Below are positions 14,755 through 23,769 of a DNA stretch of 35,806 nt, in pieces (within the stretch, counting starts at the first letter, position 1; the number at the start of each line of letters is the position of its first letter). Both the position numbers and the translations under genes were made by a program. Under the pieces are notes generated by a model. That model worked only from the letters and a program-made list of their open reading frames with translations. It did not search any database and was not told the origin of the DNA. Origin of the DNA: Microcaldota archaeon. Its GTDB lineage: Archaea; Micrarchaeota; Micrarchaeia; Anstonellales; Anstonellaceae. The DNA is taken from the NCBI GenBank assembly GCA_021814005.1, contig JAKAJC010000014.1, positions 1-35,806 of the forward strand. The letters run 5' to 3'.

Positions 14755-15303
14755 ATGACAGTGACACAATCTGAAATTGATGGTGCAAACGGCGAGACGA
14801 CGTCCTCTTCTTTTGGCGCCTCGCCGCTGGCGCGCTTCCGCTCAAAACCCATGCCCGAAATAAGCCGTGTGGCTGAAGCAGGCCGTGTGGAAAACACGCA
14901 AACAGATGATGAATTCTCCCAGACAGTGCAGCCTCTCTCGAAAAAAGGCGGGCGCAAAAAAACTGGCGGCTCGGATAAGCTTGCCGTTGCATCTTCCGCC
15001 GGCAGCCACAATGATTTGGCCGGCCGCCTGATTCGCTACGCCGGCCCGCTTGCCCTCAAATACCAACTGAATCTTGCGCATACGTTTACCGCCAACGAGG
15101 CGGAAAAATGGGTGAATGCGTCAGAGAGCGCGCTGATATGCCTGCCGCTGCGCAACACAAAAGCCGAGGCGGCCGGATTTTATGCCGAGCTGGCGCTCGC
15201 GCTGGCTGACGAGAGGCAGAAGGAGAGGGGCATATTGGCCGAAGCCTCGCTCAAATGGGAGGGGCGCAGCTCGCTGCTTGTGGATTTGAAAGGCAAGAAA
15301 TAG
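14755..15303 (+). CDS. Hypothetical protein, disordered N-terminus plus small alpha/beta domain
   Basis: The 182-residue product starts at an ATG preceded by GAGG and lies 10 bases after the DUF92 gene, so the two probably share an operon. The first 85 residues are polar and low in hydrophobics, with Ser/Thr, Lys and Gly runs (SKKGGRKKTGG). The last 95 residues look folded: AGRLIRYAGPLALKYQLNLAHTF, a SALICLPLRN strand and a helix of AELALALADERQKER. There is no signal peptide or membrane segment. I do not recognise the family. Confidence 0.68.
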   Translation: MTVTQSEIDGANGETTSSSFGASPLARFRSKPMPEISRVAEAGRVENTQTDDEFSQTVQPLSKKGGRKKTGGSDKLAVASSAGSHNDLAGRLIRYAGPLALKYQLNLAHTFTANEAEKWVNASESALICLPLRNTKAEAAGFYAELALALADERQKERGILAEASLKWEGRSSLLVDLKGKK

Positions 15304-15325
15304 TCTGTTTTTAGCAGGTCTATTT

Positions 15326-15622
15326 TTATCCGATGCCGAAATTCGGGCGGGAATCAGTGTTTTTTGCATTCTCTTTTATTTCGCCCGCCTTCTCCTGCAC
15401 TGATTTTGAAATGTCGATGCCCCAGGGCGAATGCAGGGTGCCAAGCCATTTGATGAATGCGCTGATTTGCGGCTCTGCACCCTCAAGGCGCAAAAGCACC
15501 GAACCATCATCTTCGTTTCGCACCCAGCCGCCCAAACCTGCGGAGATGGCGCGGGTGGAAACTGCACCCCTTAAACCAACGCCCTGCACGCGGCCGCTCA
15601 GACGAATTTCGACAAAGCGCAT
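15326..15622 (-). CDS. acyP: Acylphosphatase
   Basis: Acylphosphatase hydrolyses carboxyl-phosphate bonds such as acetyl phosphate and 1,3-bisphosphoglycerate. The 98-residue product has the family loop GRVQGVGLR, with the phosphate-binding arginine, and GWVRNEDDGSV, with the catalytic asparagine. The usual phenylalanine of GVGFR is leucine. The C-terminal 20 residues are less conserved and extend beyond the core. It converges on the unknown gene at 14755-15303 and is divergent from the giant gene. Confidence 0.92.
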   Translation of the reverse strand: MRFVEIRLSGRVQGVGLRGAVSTRAISAGLGGWVRNEDDGSVLLRLEGAEPQISAFIKWLGTLHSPWGIDISKSVQEKAGEIKENAKNTDSRPNFGIG

Positions 15623-15691
15623 CAGGGAGAGGCGGGAGGGAGGATTTAATAATAATCATCCTGAATTTATGAGATAGAGGATGGTGCGCGC

Positions 15692-18600
15692 ATGCTGCTG
15701 TTTCAGGTCTACGAGACACCAAAAAAACTCAACACGCCCAAAAGCGTCCTGACCGACAATCAGCAGCAGATTTTTTTGAACGGAGACAACACCAAGATGG
15801 GGGCTTGCGACGTGCTGCGCGACGCCTCGAAAGCCTCGCAATCCAGCGTGGAGAAAGAAAAGAAAGTCGTGCTTATTTCGACTTTTGGGGATAAACAGAT
15901 GCAGCAGGCGCCGGCAGACCTGCTCAACGGCAAGAGCATAGAGGTGGATTTGGGCAAGCGCCCGACTGCCGCCAAATCAGTGCGCGCATATGATGCCACC
16001 ATTTTGTATTACAGCAAAACGCTCGAGAGCTTGCGGGATTATCTTTGGGAAACATACCAGATAAACACAGAAGTCGAAGTGACAATGGACGCCGGGAAGG
16101 CGAGCGGCGTGCGGCTGGTGCCGCAGATGACGGCGCAGAGGATGCAGACAAAGGTCAAGGAAAAGCTCGGCGACGAGCCTGTTGAGAAAATCGAGCAACC
16201 GCCAGTTGTCGTGGACCAGAAAAAGGTTGTGCCTGAGAAAAAAGTCGCCAGTTCGCTCTCCGGCGTGACTCCGACCATTCAGCTCCATACCGAGGTGCAG
16301 AACGCCATTACCGACATGATTGTCTACATCCGCTCTCTTGAGAGGACCAGCATCTTCAACTGGGACGAGTTCAAGTCTGGAAGCGGCGGGCAGGGCGGCG
16401 TTGACGCCATCAAGGCCCGCAACCTGCAGGTGCGCGAGCGCCTTCTGGCCGCCGGATTGGGGCTCGACGAGATAGAGGCCCAGATGACGCAGATGTGGAA
16501 GGAGATATTCAAGAAGCTGGACCCCAAGAACGATTTCAACCTTTTCAGGCGCGCATTTTTCATCAAGAGCGACAAGGTGCTTGAGCAGTGGGAGCGGGAG
16601 GGCCTGCTTTCCGGCTCGCTCACTCTCGACCAGCGCAAGGAAATCAAGTCCCGCCTCGACGGCATCAGCACAAAGGCAGAGGCCGAACGGTTCGTTGACG
16701 AGCTGCGGGCCGGCGGCTGGCTGAAAGACGACGACAAGGCGGCGGACCGGGCCAAGACGCTGTGGTGGATGTACCGCCCGGGCTCGGCTTTCAGCGAGAG
16801 CGGCACCCCGCAGCTTCTTTACCAGCACCTTGCAGGCATCCTGCGGTTCAATGAAATCGACAACATGCTGTCGCAGGCGCTCATGACGCACCGCAGCCTC
16901 GATGACGTGGCGCGCGATTTGTATGACCGCTGGGTGCGGGGCGGCATCATCACCGCGGCCGGCGAGTCCAACCAGACAGATGTGCAGTTTTATCTTCGCC
17001 AGGCCCTCAACGACCCAACGCTCATAGACAGCAGCCTCAACACGCTGGCTGCTTTGGGCTATCTTGATGCCAACCGCCAGACCGAGGCGGCGGCGCAGCT
17101 CAAATCCAACTTGGACGAGCTGGCCGTGTATGTGATGGTCGGCCTGCAGAACAAAGGCATTCTCGCCTTCGACCCCAACGACCCGCTCAATGTGCAGAAG
17201 GTGACCGATGTCACCACCCGGCTCAAGGCCCTCCTGCTCAACTACGATGAAACAGCCGTGCTCAACCAGTACGACCTGTGGGTGAGAAGCGGATATCTCA
17301 ACGCGAACATGGCCGCCCAGATGGCGGATGCCGTCAAAATTTCCGAAATCCAGAGCCTGGACAGGCGGGCCATAGGGCAGGTCGACATCGTCAGGCTCAA
17401 AAGCGACGTGCTCACCCGCATGGCGCAGCTGCGCAGCGACGGACTGCTGGAGGAGGTGGCCCAGCACCTTTACGGGCCAGGGGGCGAGATGCTGGACGAA
17501 TCCCTCCGCCGCCTGATGGGGCTCTCTGACGCGCAGATGAACGGCTGGAGCGCGGGCGACAAATACTGGGCGCTCACAGAGTACATGGTCAACAATCTGG
17601 CAGAGGGCGAGAACTGGCAGGAGAAGTGGATGCAGTTCAGCCAGAAATATCCGGCCAGCGCCAACATGCTGCTGAACCAGAGCACGGCCCTGCAGCTCTC
17701 GGACGGCACGTGGAACGCCATCAGCGGCACGGTGGGCGGCGAGCGGCCGGCCACGCTGCGCACATTCGACATGTTCACTGCCCTCAATTTCGCCAAATCA
17801 AGTTACGACAACGACTTGATTGAGACGCAGGTGCGCGACGTGTTCCTGCTGACATTCTTGCAGGACATGAGCCCAATCGGAGTGCAGGACTTCGACACCA
17901 AGCTGCCTGACCGCACCATTCTCTCGGTGGCCACGCGGCCGAGCCTCTTGCGCAACCTCATACTCTACACCGGCTCCGAGAGCGACACGGAAAACTACCT
18001 CGTGGGCGTGCGCGATTTCGCCATCAATGCCTACAACACGGGCCACACGTTCTTCAACAGGTATGGATTCATCGAATCCTATTACAAGCGCATCGACGAG
18101 AGGCTGGTGCAGCCCGTCCTGCTTGATGCCGGCATGTCCAACCTGCGCATAGGCAAACAGGTGGAGAAGGTCATCAACCCCAAGGCCTACATTTACAACA
18201 TGATTGGCGGGGCCACGGCAATGCCGGCCAACAACCTGTTTGTCAATTTCATAGGAGACGAGGGCTACAACCTCAGCGGCATGTCGGTGTTCGGCCTCAA
18301 CGGCACCCTCTTCGCCGACAACACCATGTATTTGGAAACCTACAACGAAACCCTGCCGGCGCGGGCTTACAGCACGCGGCTCAATCCGGCGTATGTGCAG
18401 AATGCGCCCTTCGCGCCCGTCATGTCCCAAATACGCGTAGATTTGCAGACTTTGCGCAACCAGCTGTGGAACATACAAAACGATTTGGAAAAGGAATACG
18501 GCGGAATCAATGCCAGCACTTTCAACCGCATGCGCGCCGGCGGACAGCGCCTGAGAAACGAGAATCTGGGCTTTGACCTCGGAATCGCGGCCGTGGGCCC

Positions 18601-21244
18601 GGGCAGCACGCTGGCGGCCGGCATGTCCGGCGAGACGAGCGAGCGCAAGGATAACGCTGACACCAGAGTGGTGCGTGAAACCTCGCGCTATCAGGCAAAT
18701 GCCATCGCCAGCCAGTTCAACGTGCCTGAGCTGGCAACCAGCATCTATGACTTGTTCTTCAGATGGAACCGCAACAGCTCGCAGGACAACAATCTGGTGA
18801 CTGTTGGCGGCAATCAGGCCGTTTCATCTCCGCTCAACATCAACGACGTCTGGAACCTGCGGCTCAACAGCCGCTTCGCCGACGCCAACCTAATGGTGCT
18901 GGGCACCTCGCTCTTCACGCAAACCGAATCCAGCGCAGTCGGGGGCAGCCAGGGGCTGGAGGGCATCAAGGACCTCAGCCTCGCGCGCACCGACCTGTTT
19001 GTTCTCGGCCGCTACGGAGCCAGCGACGCGTTCGAGTGGCAGGTGTTCGGCCACTACAACAGCCAGGACAACAAGGACTTCTTTAACTACCTCAAGGAGA
19101 ACCTGCTTGCCGAGAGCAAGGAAACCAGTCTCGACCAGGGGCTGGTGAACCAGTTCTTCGGCAACACTATCAATTTCGGCAAGGGATGGCAGACGAGGTT
19201 CGGCTATGGAGAGCTGCGTGACAAGACGCAGACCGGCGCCATAGACCCCATCAGTGGCCAATGGGTCATGAACACCACCAACGACATCGGCGTGCGCAAC
19301 AGCTTTTATGCGGGCCTGCAGGTGCCCGTAAGCGGACTGCCCGGCGTGCTGAGTCTTGGCTCCAACCAGATGGCAGGCGTGACCGCCAACACACTCTTCG
19401 ACGAGAAGTACCGGTGGTGGGGCGCGAAATACGGCACCGACAACGTGAACCCGAAGATAGTGGGCGCCGGCGTTTTCACCATCCGCGAGCAGCCGGCCCT
19501 CACTGCGCAGGACATGCAGACTCCCGGCATGGGGGGGCAGAATTACATCATGCCCGGCGGCTGGACAACAACCAATCTCAATTACAGCCAGATGCCGTGG
19601 ATGCACATCCTTGATTTGAGCATGTACAACATCGTCACCGCATACGACAGGGCGTTCTTCGGCATATCGGACTCGTATGAGCGGAGCGTCGGGCCGTTCA
19701 CGAACGCGACGCAGACTGGCGACCGCTTCATTTTGCGCGAGGGCGGGCTTGTGCTCACCGACGTGCAGCGCAACCAGCGCGGGGGCATTGACTGGGGCAC
19801 CGGCGTGTTCTACTCCGGCGAGCAGCGCAACCGCGTCAACCCGCTCACGAACCGCGAGGAGACGGCGTTCGGCGATGCCGAGCAGCTGTACGGCCTCGGA
19901 GCGGCTTACCGCACCAGCGACAAATGGGTGATGAGCACAACCGCTTTGACATTCCAGCAGGATGTTGAGGAATACAACCGCACGAACGGCAAAAAAATAA
20001 GCTTCGAAAAAATCGACCCCAACACCTTCCCGGCTTCAAGCGGGCAGGAAATCACGGTTCAGGGGCGCGATGGCGGCCAGCTCAAGAGCTATGTGATAAA
20101 GAACAGCGACGGCAATCTGCGGCTCTATGAAAAAGGCGGGCGCGCCGCGCTGGAGCTCAACACCTCGTATTACAAGAACAACGTGCTGGGCCGCTCTTAC
20201 GAGCGCGGCCTCGGCTCGGCCCGCTGGGTAATCAACGACGACCCGAAACAGAAGCTGGCCATCACATTCAACGGGGTGTGGGACCCGAACGCTTTCAACG
20301 CGGCAATCACCGACCCCAACTGGATGAGAAGCCTCTTCACCACGGCCAACGACATTGCCCGGCGCTATGACCAGAACGCGAACGAGCTGCTCACCAACCC
20401 CAACACGCAGCTCAGCGTCCTGCCCGGCCTGCGCAACAGCCTGATGGTTTTGGGCAACGCGTCGAGCATTTTCAACCCCAGCCTCTCGCTCTACGGCCGC
20501 TCGGCTCAAATAAGCGCCAAAATCGAGACAACGCCGCTGGACGTCGCTTACATGTTCACGCGGGGCCGCGCTGGCGTGCCCGACATCCACGGACTGATGC
20601 TGACCACAAACCTGAACGGATTCATGGCCATCGACCGGGCCGGCCTCATAATCCAGAAGCCGGATGCGACGAGCCAGGGCGCCGTTGGCATCAAGATTGC
20701 CGGCTCGGGCCTGTTCGATTCCGGCCCCAAGAAGGACAACTGGACCCTGTCGCTATTCTGCAGCAACATCAACGGCCCGGCCGTGAATGAGGTGCAGACC
20801 ACGTGGGAAAACCAGAAGTGGGGCTTCGGCGCGGATTATACGTGGGGGTCTGAACGCGGACAGGGAGACTTCTACCGCGTGAACGCATTCCTCAACTACA
20901 AGCCCATCGGCAGCCTGCTTTACCAGTTCAAGAAGGTTGGGCCGTTCGAGGAGAACAGCCTCACGGGGAAGATGAAAATCAGCACCGCGCTGGAGGCCAG
21001 CGCGCAGGTGGCGCGCACCTTCATGCTCAACGGCCCGTCCGCGACGGCCGGGCTGGACCGGGGCAATCTGGAAAACATAAACTACAATTTCAAGCTCAAC
21101 TGGCACGTTAACGAGGGGCTCACGCTCTACGGCATCGGCAGGGGCAATATCACCAGTTACAACCGCAGCGTGCTGGGCGTGAATAAGGACAATACCATCG
21201 ACAACAGCTACCTCGGCGCAGGCATCGAGATAAGATGGAAGTAG
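15692..21244 (+). CDS. Giant protein with helical repeats and beta-barrel-like C-terminal half, unknown
   Basis: This 1850-residue protein has no signal peptide and no hydrophobic membrane helix; an in-frame stop 30 bases upstream fixes ATG 15692. Residues 1-190 are mixed alpha/beta with a Lys/Val/Pro-rich linker. About 190-650 is helical and holds recurring '(W/L)xxxG(L/Y/I)L' turns (EQWEREGLLSG, DELRAGGWL, YDRWVRGGII, NTLAALGYLDA, LQNKGILAF, YDLWVRSGYLNA, AQLRSDGLLEE). From about 1050 to the end it is rich in Gly, Asn and aromatics in alternating strands (WQTRFGYGELRD, NSFYAGLQVPV, INYNFKLNWHV), ending in YLGAGIEIRWK, like the closing strand of an outer-membrane barrel. I find only two cysteines. 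Codons end strongly in C or G compared with nearby genes. It may be a cell-surface, capsule or internal structural protein; no family is recognised. Confidence 0.7.
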   Translation: MLLFQVYETPKKLNTPKSVLTDNQQQIFLNGDNTKMGACDVLRDASKASQSSVEKEKKVVLISTFGDKQMQQAPADLLNGKSIEVDLGKRPTAAKSVRAYDATILYYSKTLESLRDYLWETYQINTEVEVTMDAGKASGVRLVPQMTAQRMQTKVKEKLGDEPVEKIEQPPVVVDQKKVVPEKKVASSLSGVTPTIQLHTEVQNAITDMIVYIRSLERTSIFNWDEFKSGSGGQGGVDAIKARNLQVRERLLAAGLGLDEIEAQMTQMWKEIFKKLDPKNDFNLFRRAFFIKSDKVLEQWEREGLLSGSLTLDQRKEIKSRLDGISTKAEAERFVDELRAGGWLKDDDKAADRAKTLWWMYRPGSAFSESGTPQLLYQHLAGILRFNEIDNMLSQALMTHRSLDDVARDLYDRWVRGGIITAAGESNQTDVQFYLRQALNDPTLIDSSLNTLAALGYLDANRQTEAAAQLKSNLDELAVYVMVGLQNKGILAFDPNDPLNVQKVTDVTTRLKALLLNYDETAVLNQYDLWVRSGYLNANMAAQMADAVKISEIQSLDRRAIGQVDIVRLKSDVLTRMAQLRSDGLLEEVAQHLYGPGGEMLDESLRRLMGLSDAQMNGWSAGDKYWALTEYMVNNLAEGENWQEKWMQFSQKYPASANMLLNQSTALQLSDGTWNAISGTVGGERPATLRTFDMFTALNFAKSSYDNDLIETQVRDVFLLTFLQDMSPIGVQDFDTKLPDRTILSVATRPSLLRNLILYTGSESDTENYLVGVRDFAINAYNTGHTFFNRYGFIESYYKRIDERLVQPVLLDAGMSNLRIGKQVEKVINPKAYIYNMIGGATAMPANNLFVNFIGDEGYNLSGMSVFGLNGTLFADNTMYLETYNETLPARAYSTRLNPAYVQNAPFAPVMSQIRVDLQTLRNQLWNIQNDLEKEYGGINASTFNRMRAGGQRLRNENLGFDLGIAAVGPGSTLAAGMSGETSERKDNADTRVVRETSRYQANAIASQFNVPELATSIYDLFFRWNRNSSQDNNLVTVGGNQAVSSPLNINDVWNLRLNSRFADANLMVLGTSLFTQTESSAVGGSQGLEGIKDLSLARTDLFVLGRYGASDAFEWQVFGHYNSQDNKDFFNYLKENLLAESKETSLDQGLVNQFFGNTINFGKGWQTRFGYGELRDKTQTGAIDPISGQWVMNTTNDIGVRNSFYAGLQVPVSGLPGVLSLGSNQMAGVTANTLFDEKYRWWGAKYGTDNVNPKIVGAGVFTIREQPALTAQDMQTPGMGGQNYIMPGGWTTTNLNYSQMPWMHILDLSMYNIVTAYDRAFFGISDSYERSVGPFTNATQTGDRFILREGGLVLTDVQRNQRGGIDWGTGVFYSGEQRNRVNPLTNREETAFGDAEQLYGLGAAYRTSDKWVMSTTALTFQQDVEEYNRTNGKKISFEKIDPNTFPASSGQEITVQGRDGGQLKSYVIKNSDGNLRLYEKGGRAALELNTSYYKNNVLGRSYERGLGSARWVINDDPKQKLAITFNGVWDPNAFNAAITDPNWMRSLFTTANDIARRYDQNANELLTNPNTQLSVLPGLRNSLMVLGNASSIFNPSLSLYGRSAQISAKIETTPLDVAYMFTRGRAGVPDIHGLMLTTNLNGFMAIDRAGLIIQKPDATSQGAVGIKIAGSGLFDSGPKKDNWTLSLFCSNINGPAVNEVQTTWENQKWGFGADYTWGSERGQGDFYRVNAFLNYKPIGSLLYQFKKVGPFEENSLTGKMKISTALEASAQVARTFMLNGPSATAGLDRGNLENINYNFKLNWHVNEGLTLYGIGRGNITSYNRSVLGVNKDNTIDNSYLGAGIEIRWK

Positions 21245-21320
21245 AGGGCCTGCCCAGGCAGCCAAAACAGACGAGGACAGGCAGACTCCCGAATCTCTCA
21301 GCCCGCCCCCATCCATAACC

Positions 21321-21329
21321 TTTTTTATG
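21321..21329 (+). promoter_or_regulatory. TATA-like box of the surface protein gene at 21350
   Basis: TTTTTTATG lies about 22-29 bp before ATG 21350. It gives the second gene its own leaderless promoter rather than relying on the giant gene. Confidence 0.5.
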
Positions 21330-21349
21330 CTCCCCCTCGTGGCTAGGCC

Positions 21350-22567
21350 ATGCAAACTCCCTGTCGAATGCTGGTGTTGGTGCTGGGCCTCGCCCTGCTC
21401 GTCGGATTGCCGTCCGCCTATCAGTTCAACGCCACGGTGGTGAACGAAATCGGCACGCGGCTGGTGAACACCCACGTGCAGATTATGGTGGGCAACACCG
21501 TCTTGTACGAGAACGCGACAACGTGGTGCCCCGAAATCGACGTTGCGAAAGGGTGCTACGTAGCATATGACAGGGCGATGTCGTCATTCGATTTGGCGCC
21601 CGGAATTTATTTCGTCCGCCTCCAGCGCGGAGGTTATCCTGACCACGCCTACATCCTCAACATAACGCGCGACCTCGAAGTGCAGTATGTCATGTTCATC
21701 AAGAAGTCCACTTACACACTCTTCGGACGGGTAACCGGCAATCCCGAGCACTGGACCGGGACCAGAATCAGCATGATGGACGCGCAGGACACGGTCGTGC
21801 GCAGCGCCAACATCCTGCCTGCCGGCGACTTCCTCATCGACACCGTCTGGCCGGACACGAATTATTACCTGCGCCTTGATGACGGCACCCAGCGCATCAA
21901 CTCTCCGGTGTTCCAGGCTCCCGACACCGGCGCGGGATACATGGAAGTGAACGGCACGCTCGCGCTCTCGAACAACACGATTTTGGCGCCGAAACTGGCC
22001 GCCTCGTCGGGTGCGGCGCTCTATTCCGTGCTCTCGGTGCAGCTGAAATCAGGCGACAGGCCGATGACCGGCCAGCAGATTGCCGCTAAAACTCCGCGCG
22101 GAACCCTGAACCTCAGCACCGACGAGAACGGCAAGGTGTATGTGCAGGCTGCGGAGGGGGGAGAATACACTTTCACGTGGGAGACGCAGGTTGTGAAGAT
22201 GAGCGTGCCCAAACCAACAGTTGCCGCCCCGCCGCAGAAAAATGAGACGCCTGCCGCGCCGGTTGTCATACCGACCGAGCAGCCGGCAGAAACAGCGCCG
22301 CAGGGCGGCATGACATGGCTTGGCATGGCCTCCCTTCTGCTCTTTGTCATGATGATTGTAATCGCAGTAGTATTCATTTTCTTCGTGGTCCCGTGGTTCA
22401 TGAAGGCGGTGAACAAGCCTGTGCAGAAAAAAGAGGAGCCGGCGGCCCCCATGTGGCCCATGCCCGCGGAGCCGCAGGCTGAAACGGGTGCAAAAGAGCA
22501 TGGGCACAAGGAGGCGCATGCGCACCACAAGCACAAGGCGGCAAAGCACCACAAGAAAAAACGCTAA
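21350..22567 (+). CDS. Exported one-pass membrane protein with His/Lys-rich cytoplasmic tail
   Basis: The 405-residue product has a signal peptide (MLVLVLGLALLVGLPSA), an extracellular part of about 290 residues with beta-sandwich repeats (FNATVVNEIGTRLVNTHVQI and FGRVTGNPEHWTG, like carboxypeptidase-regulatory or PEGA-type folds), a Pro/Ala-rich linker, one membrane helix (about 325-350) and a cytoplasmic tail ending in a stretch dense in His and Lys (HGHKEAHAHHKHK). Two cysteines (ATTWCPEID, AKGCYV) could form a disulfide. It follows the giant gene and ends at a double-hairpin terminator. The tail could bind metal or nucleic acid; the function is unknown. Confidence 0.75.
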   Translation: MQTPCRMLVLVLGLALLVGLPSAYQFNATVVNEIGTRLVNTHVQIMVGNTVLYENATTWCPEIDVAKGCYVAYDRAMSSFDLAPGIYFVRLQRGGYPDHAYILNITRDLEVQYVMFIKKSTYTLFGRVTGNPEHWTGTRISMMDAQDTVVRSANILPAGDFLIDTVWPDTNYYLRLDDGTQRINSPVFQAPDTGAGYMEVNGTLALSNNTILAPKLAASSGAALYSVLSVQLKSGDRPMTGQQIAAKTPRGTLNLSTDENGKVYVQAAEGGEYTFTWETQVVKMSVPKPTVAAPPQKNETPAAPVVIPTEQPAETAPQGGMTWLGMASLLLFVMMIVIAVVFIFFVVPWFMKAVNKPVQKKEEPAAPMWPMPAEPQAETGAKEHGHKEAHAHHKHKAAKHHKKKR

Positions 22568-22655
22568 AAAGAAAAAATAATTGGCGCGGGCCTCGAGGCC
22601 CGCCGGTTCGACCGCGCGCCTCGGGGCGCGCCTTTCTTTTTATTTTATTTTCTCT
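22565..22655. terminator. Two-way terminator with two tetraloop hairpins
   Basis: GCGGGCC-TCGA-GGCCCGC (22586-22603) and GCGCGCC-TCGG-GGCGCGC (22614-22631) are perfect 7-bp stems. A T-rich tract follows on the plus strand (22632-22655) and an A-rich tract (22565-22580) gives a T tract on the minus strand. It lies between convergent genes ending at 22567 and 22658. Confidence 0.8.
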
Positions 22656-22657
22656 TT

Positions 22658-23716
22658 CTACCTCAGGCCGGCCAGCATGATGATTATGCCGCTGAACGGA
22701 ATGAGCAGATTGTCGTCAAACCTCAGCGGCAGCGATTCCAGCACAGCCGCGGCCAGCACCATCCACACCCCCGGCACGCCAGCCAGAAGGTAGGCGGGCG
22801 CGCCGAACAGCACAAAGGCGATTGAGCCTGCATAGCTTTTTTGCGGATTGTGCGGCAGGCGGTGCGGAGTGCCGCGGCCGGCCAAGCTTGCGACCGAGTC
22901 GGAGAGGGAGAGAAGAAGCACTGATGTGAGCGCGAGCGCGGGGGGAAGAATTGTGAGGGAAAACAGCAGGCCGCTGACAAAAGTCAGCGCGCCGAGGCCC
23001 GGCGGCGCGTCGGCCCGCTCGAGGCGGATGAGCAGAGTGTCGATAACCGGCAGGCGGACGCTCATGCTCTTGAGATGGAATAGAAGAAGGCCGGCAAGGA
23101 GGCAGACTGCGACAAGCTGGGCGGCCGCCCCAATGCCCCAGACAAGGGCGGCCCCCAATGCGGCGAGGCCGAACGCGATTTGAATCAGCTTTCGTTTGAG
23201 CTCGTGATGCCGGTGCCCGGCTTTGAGCCGGCGGCGGTGATGCAGCACCGCAGCCGCCGGTATGACGCGGTCGGCCAGCGCGACTGCGAAGACGGCCAGC
23301 GCGATGCCGCCGAAGATGTCAAGAGGCGAATGCACGCCCAGAAAAAGGCGGGAGGAGGCCACGGCAAGGGCCCAGACTGCAAGTGGCCAGAAGGAGCGGC
23401 GGCCCACAAAGCAGATGGCCAGAGCGAACGCGATGGCAGAATGAACAGACGGCATTGCATAGTCAAGAGGGCATGCAATGAGTGACGGCTCGCCAAGCTG
23501 GCAGGGGCGCGGCACTGCCAGAAGGGGCTTGAGAAAGATGGCGATGGCGAATACGGCCAATAGGGCGGTTGTCACATGCACCTGACGCTGGCGGCGTTCG
23601 TAGGCCGGGGACAGATAAGAGAAAATTAAGGCGAGGAGCAGAGTGATGAAAAGAAAGGCCATGTCCGAGTTGACAAGGGCTGAAAATGAATAGAAGACCG
23701 AATAGAACAATTCCAT
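22658..23716 (-). CDS. PAP2 lipid phosphatase fused to CTP-dependent polyprenol/diacylglycerol kinase-like domain
   Basis: The 352-residue integral membrane protein joins two activities. Residues 1-150 form a PAP2 phosphatase with all three motifs: K63xxxxxxRP, P89SVH, and S122RxxxxxHxxxD. After a His/Arg-rich loop (159-175), residues about 172-352 resemble the SEC59/DGK1/phytol kinase family: ELKRKLIQIAFG at the start (family ExxRKxxHxxxG, with His as Gln here), LSDSVASLAGR (270-281) and NPQKSYAGS (290-298). The two halves would remove and add phosphate on isoprenoid or lipid alcohols. It is a single gene, divergent from the zinc-ribbon gene. Both domain calls rest on motifs; substrate and direction are inferred. 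Confidence 0.82.
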   Translation of the reverse strand: MELFYSVFYSFSALVNSDMAFLFITLLLALIFSYLSPAYERRQRQVHVTTALLAVFAIAIFLKPLLAVPRPCQLGEPSLIACPLDYAMPSVHSAIAFALAICFVGRRSFWPLAVWALAVASSRLFLGVHSPLDIFGGIALAVFAVALADRVIPAAAVLHHRRRLKAGHRHHELKRKLIQIAFGLAALGAALVWGIGAAAQLVAVCLLAGLLLFHLKSMSVRLPVIDTLLIRLERADAPPGLGALTFVSGLLFSLTILPPALALTSVLLLSLSDSVASLAGRGTPHRLPHNPQKSYAGSIAFVLFGAPAYLLAGVPGVWMVLAAAVLESLPLRFDDNLLIPFSGIIIMLAGLR

Positions 23717-23740
23717 GGAAACGGCCTAGGAGCCGAATGG

Positions 23741-23748
23741 TTTTTATC
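23741..23748 (+). promoter_or_regulatory. TATA-like box of the zinc-ribbon gene
   Basis: TTTTTATC is centred about 26 bp before ATG 23770. It supports this start over the longer open frame that begins at 23686 inside the opposite gene. Confidence 0.5.
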
Positions 23749-23769
23749 TCATCGGTTCATGAGCACTGC

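Noticed and set aside
15977-17467. 496-residue open frame on the minus strand
   Set aside because: Shadow of the GC-rich giant gene; no start signal and shadow-like composition.
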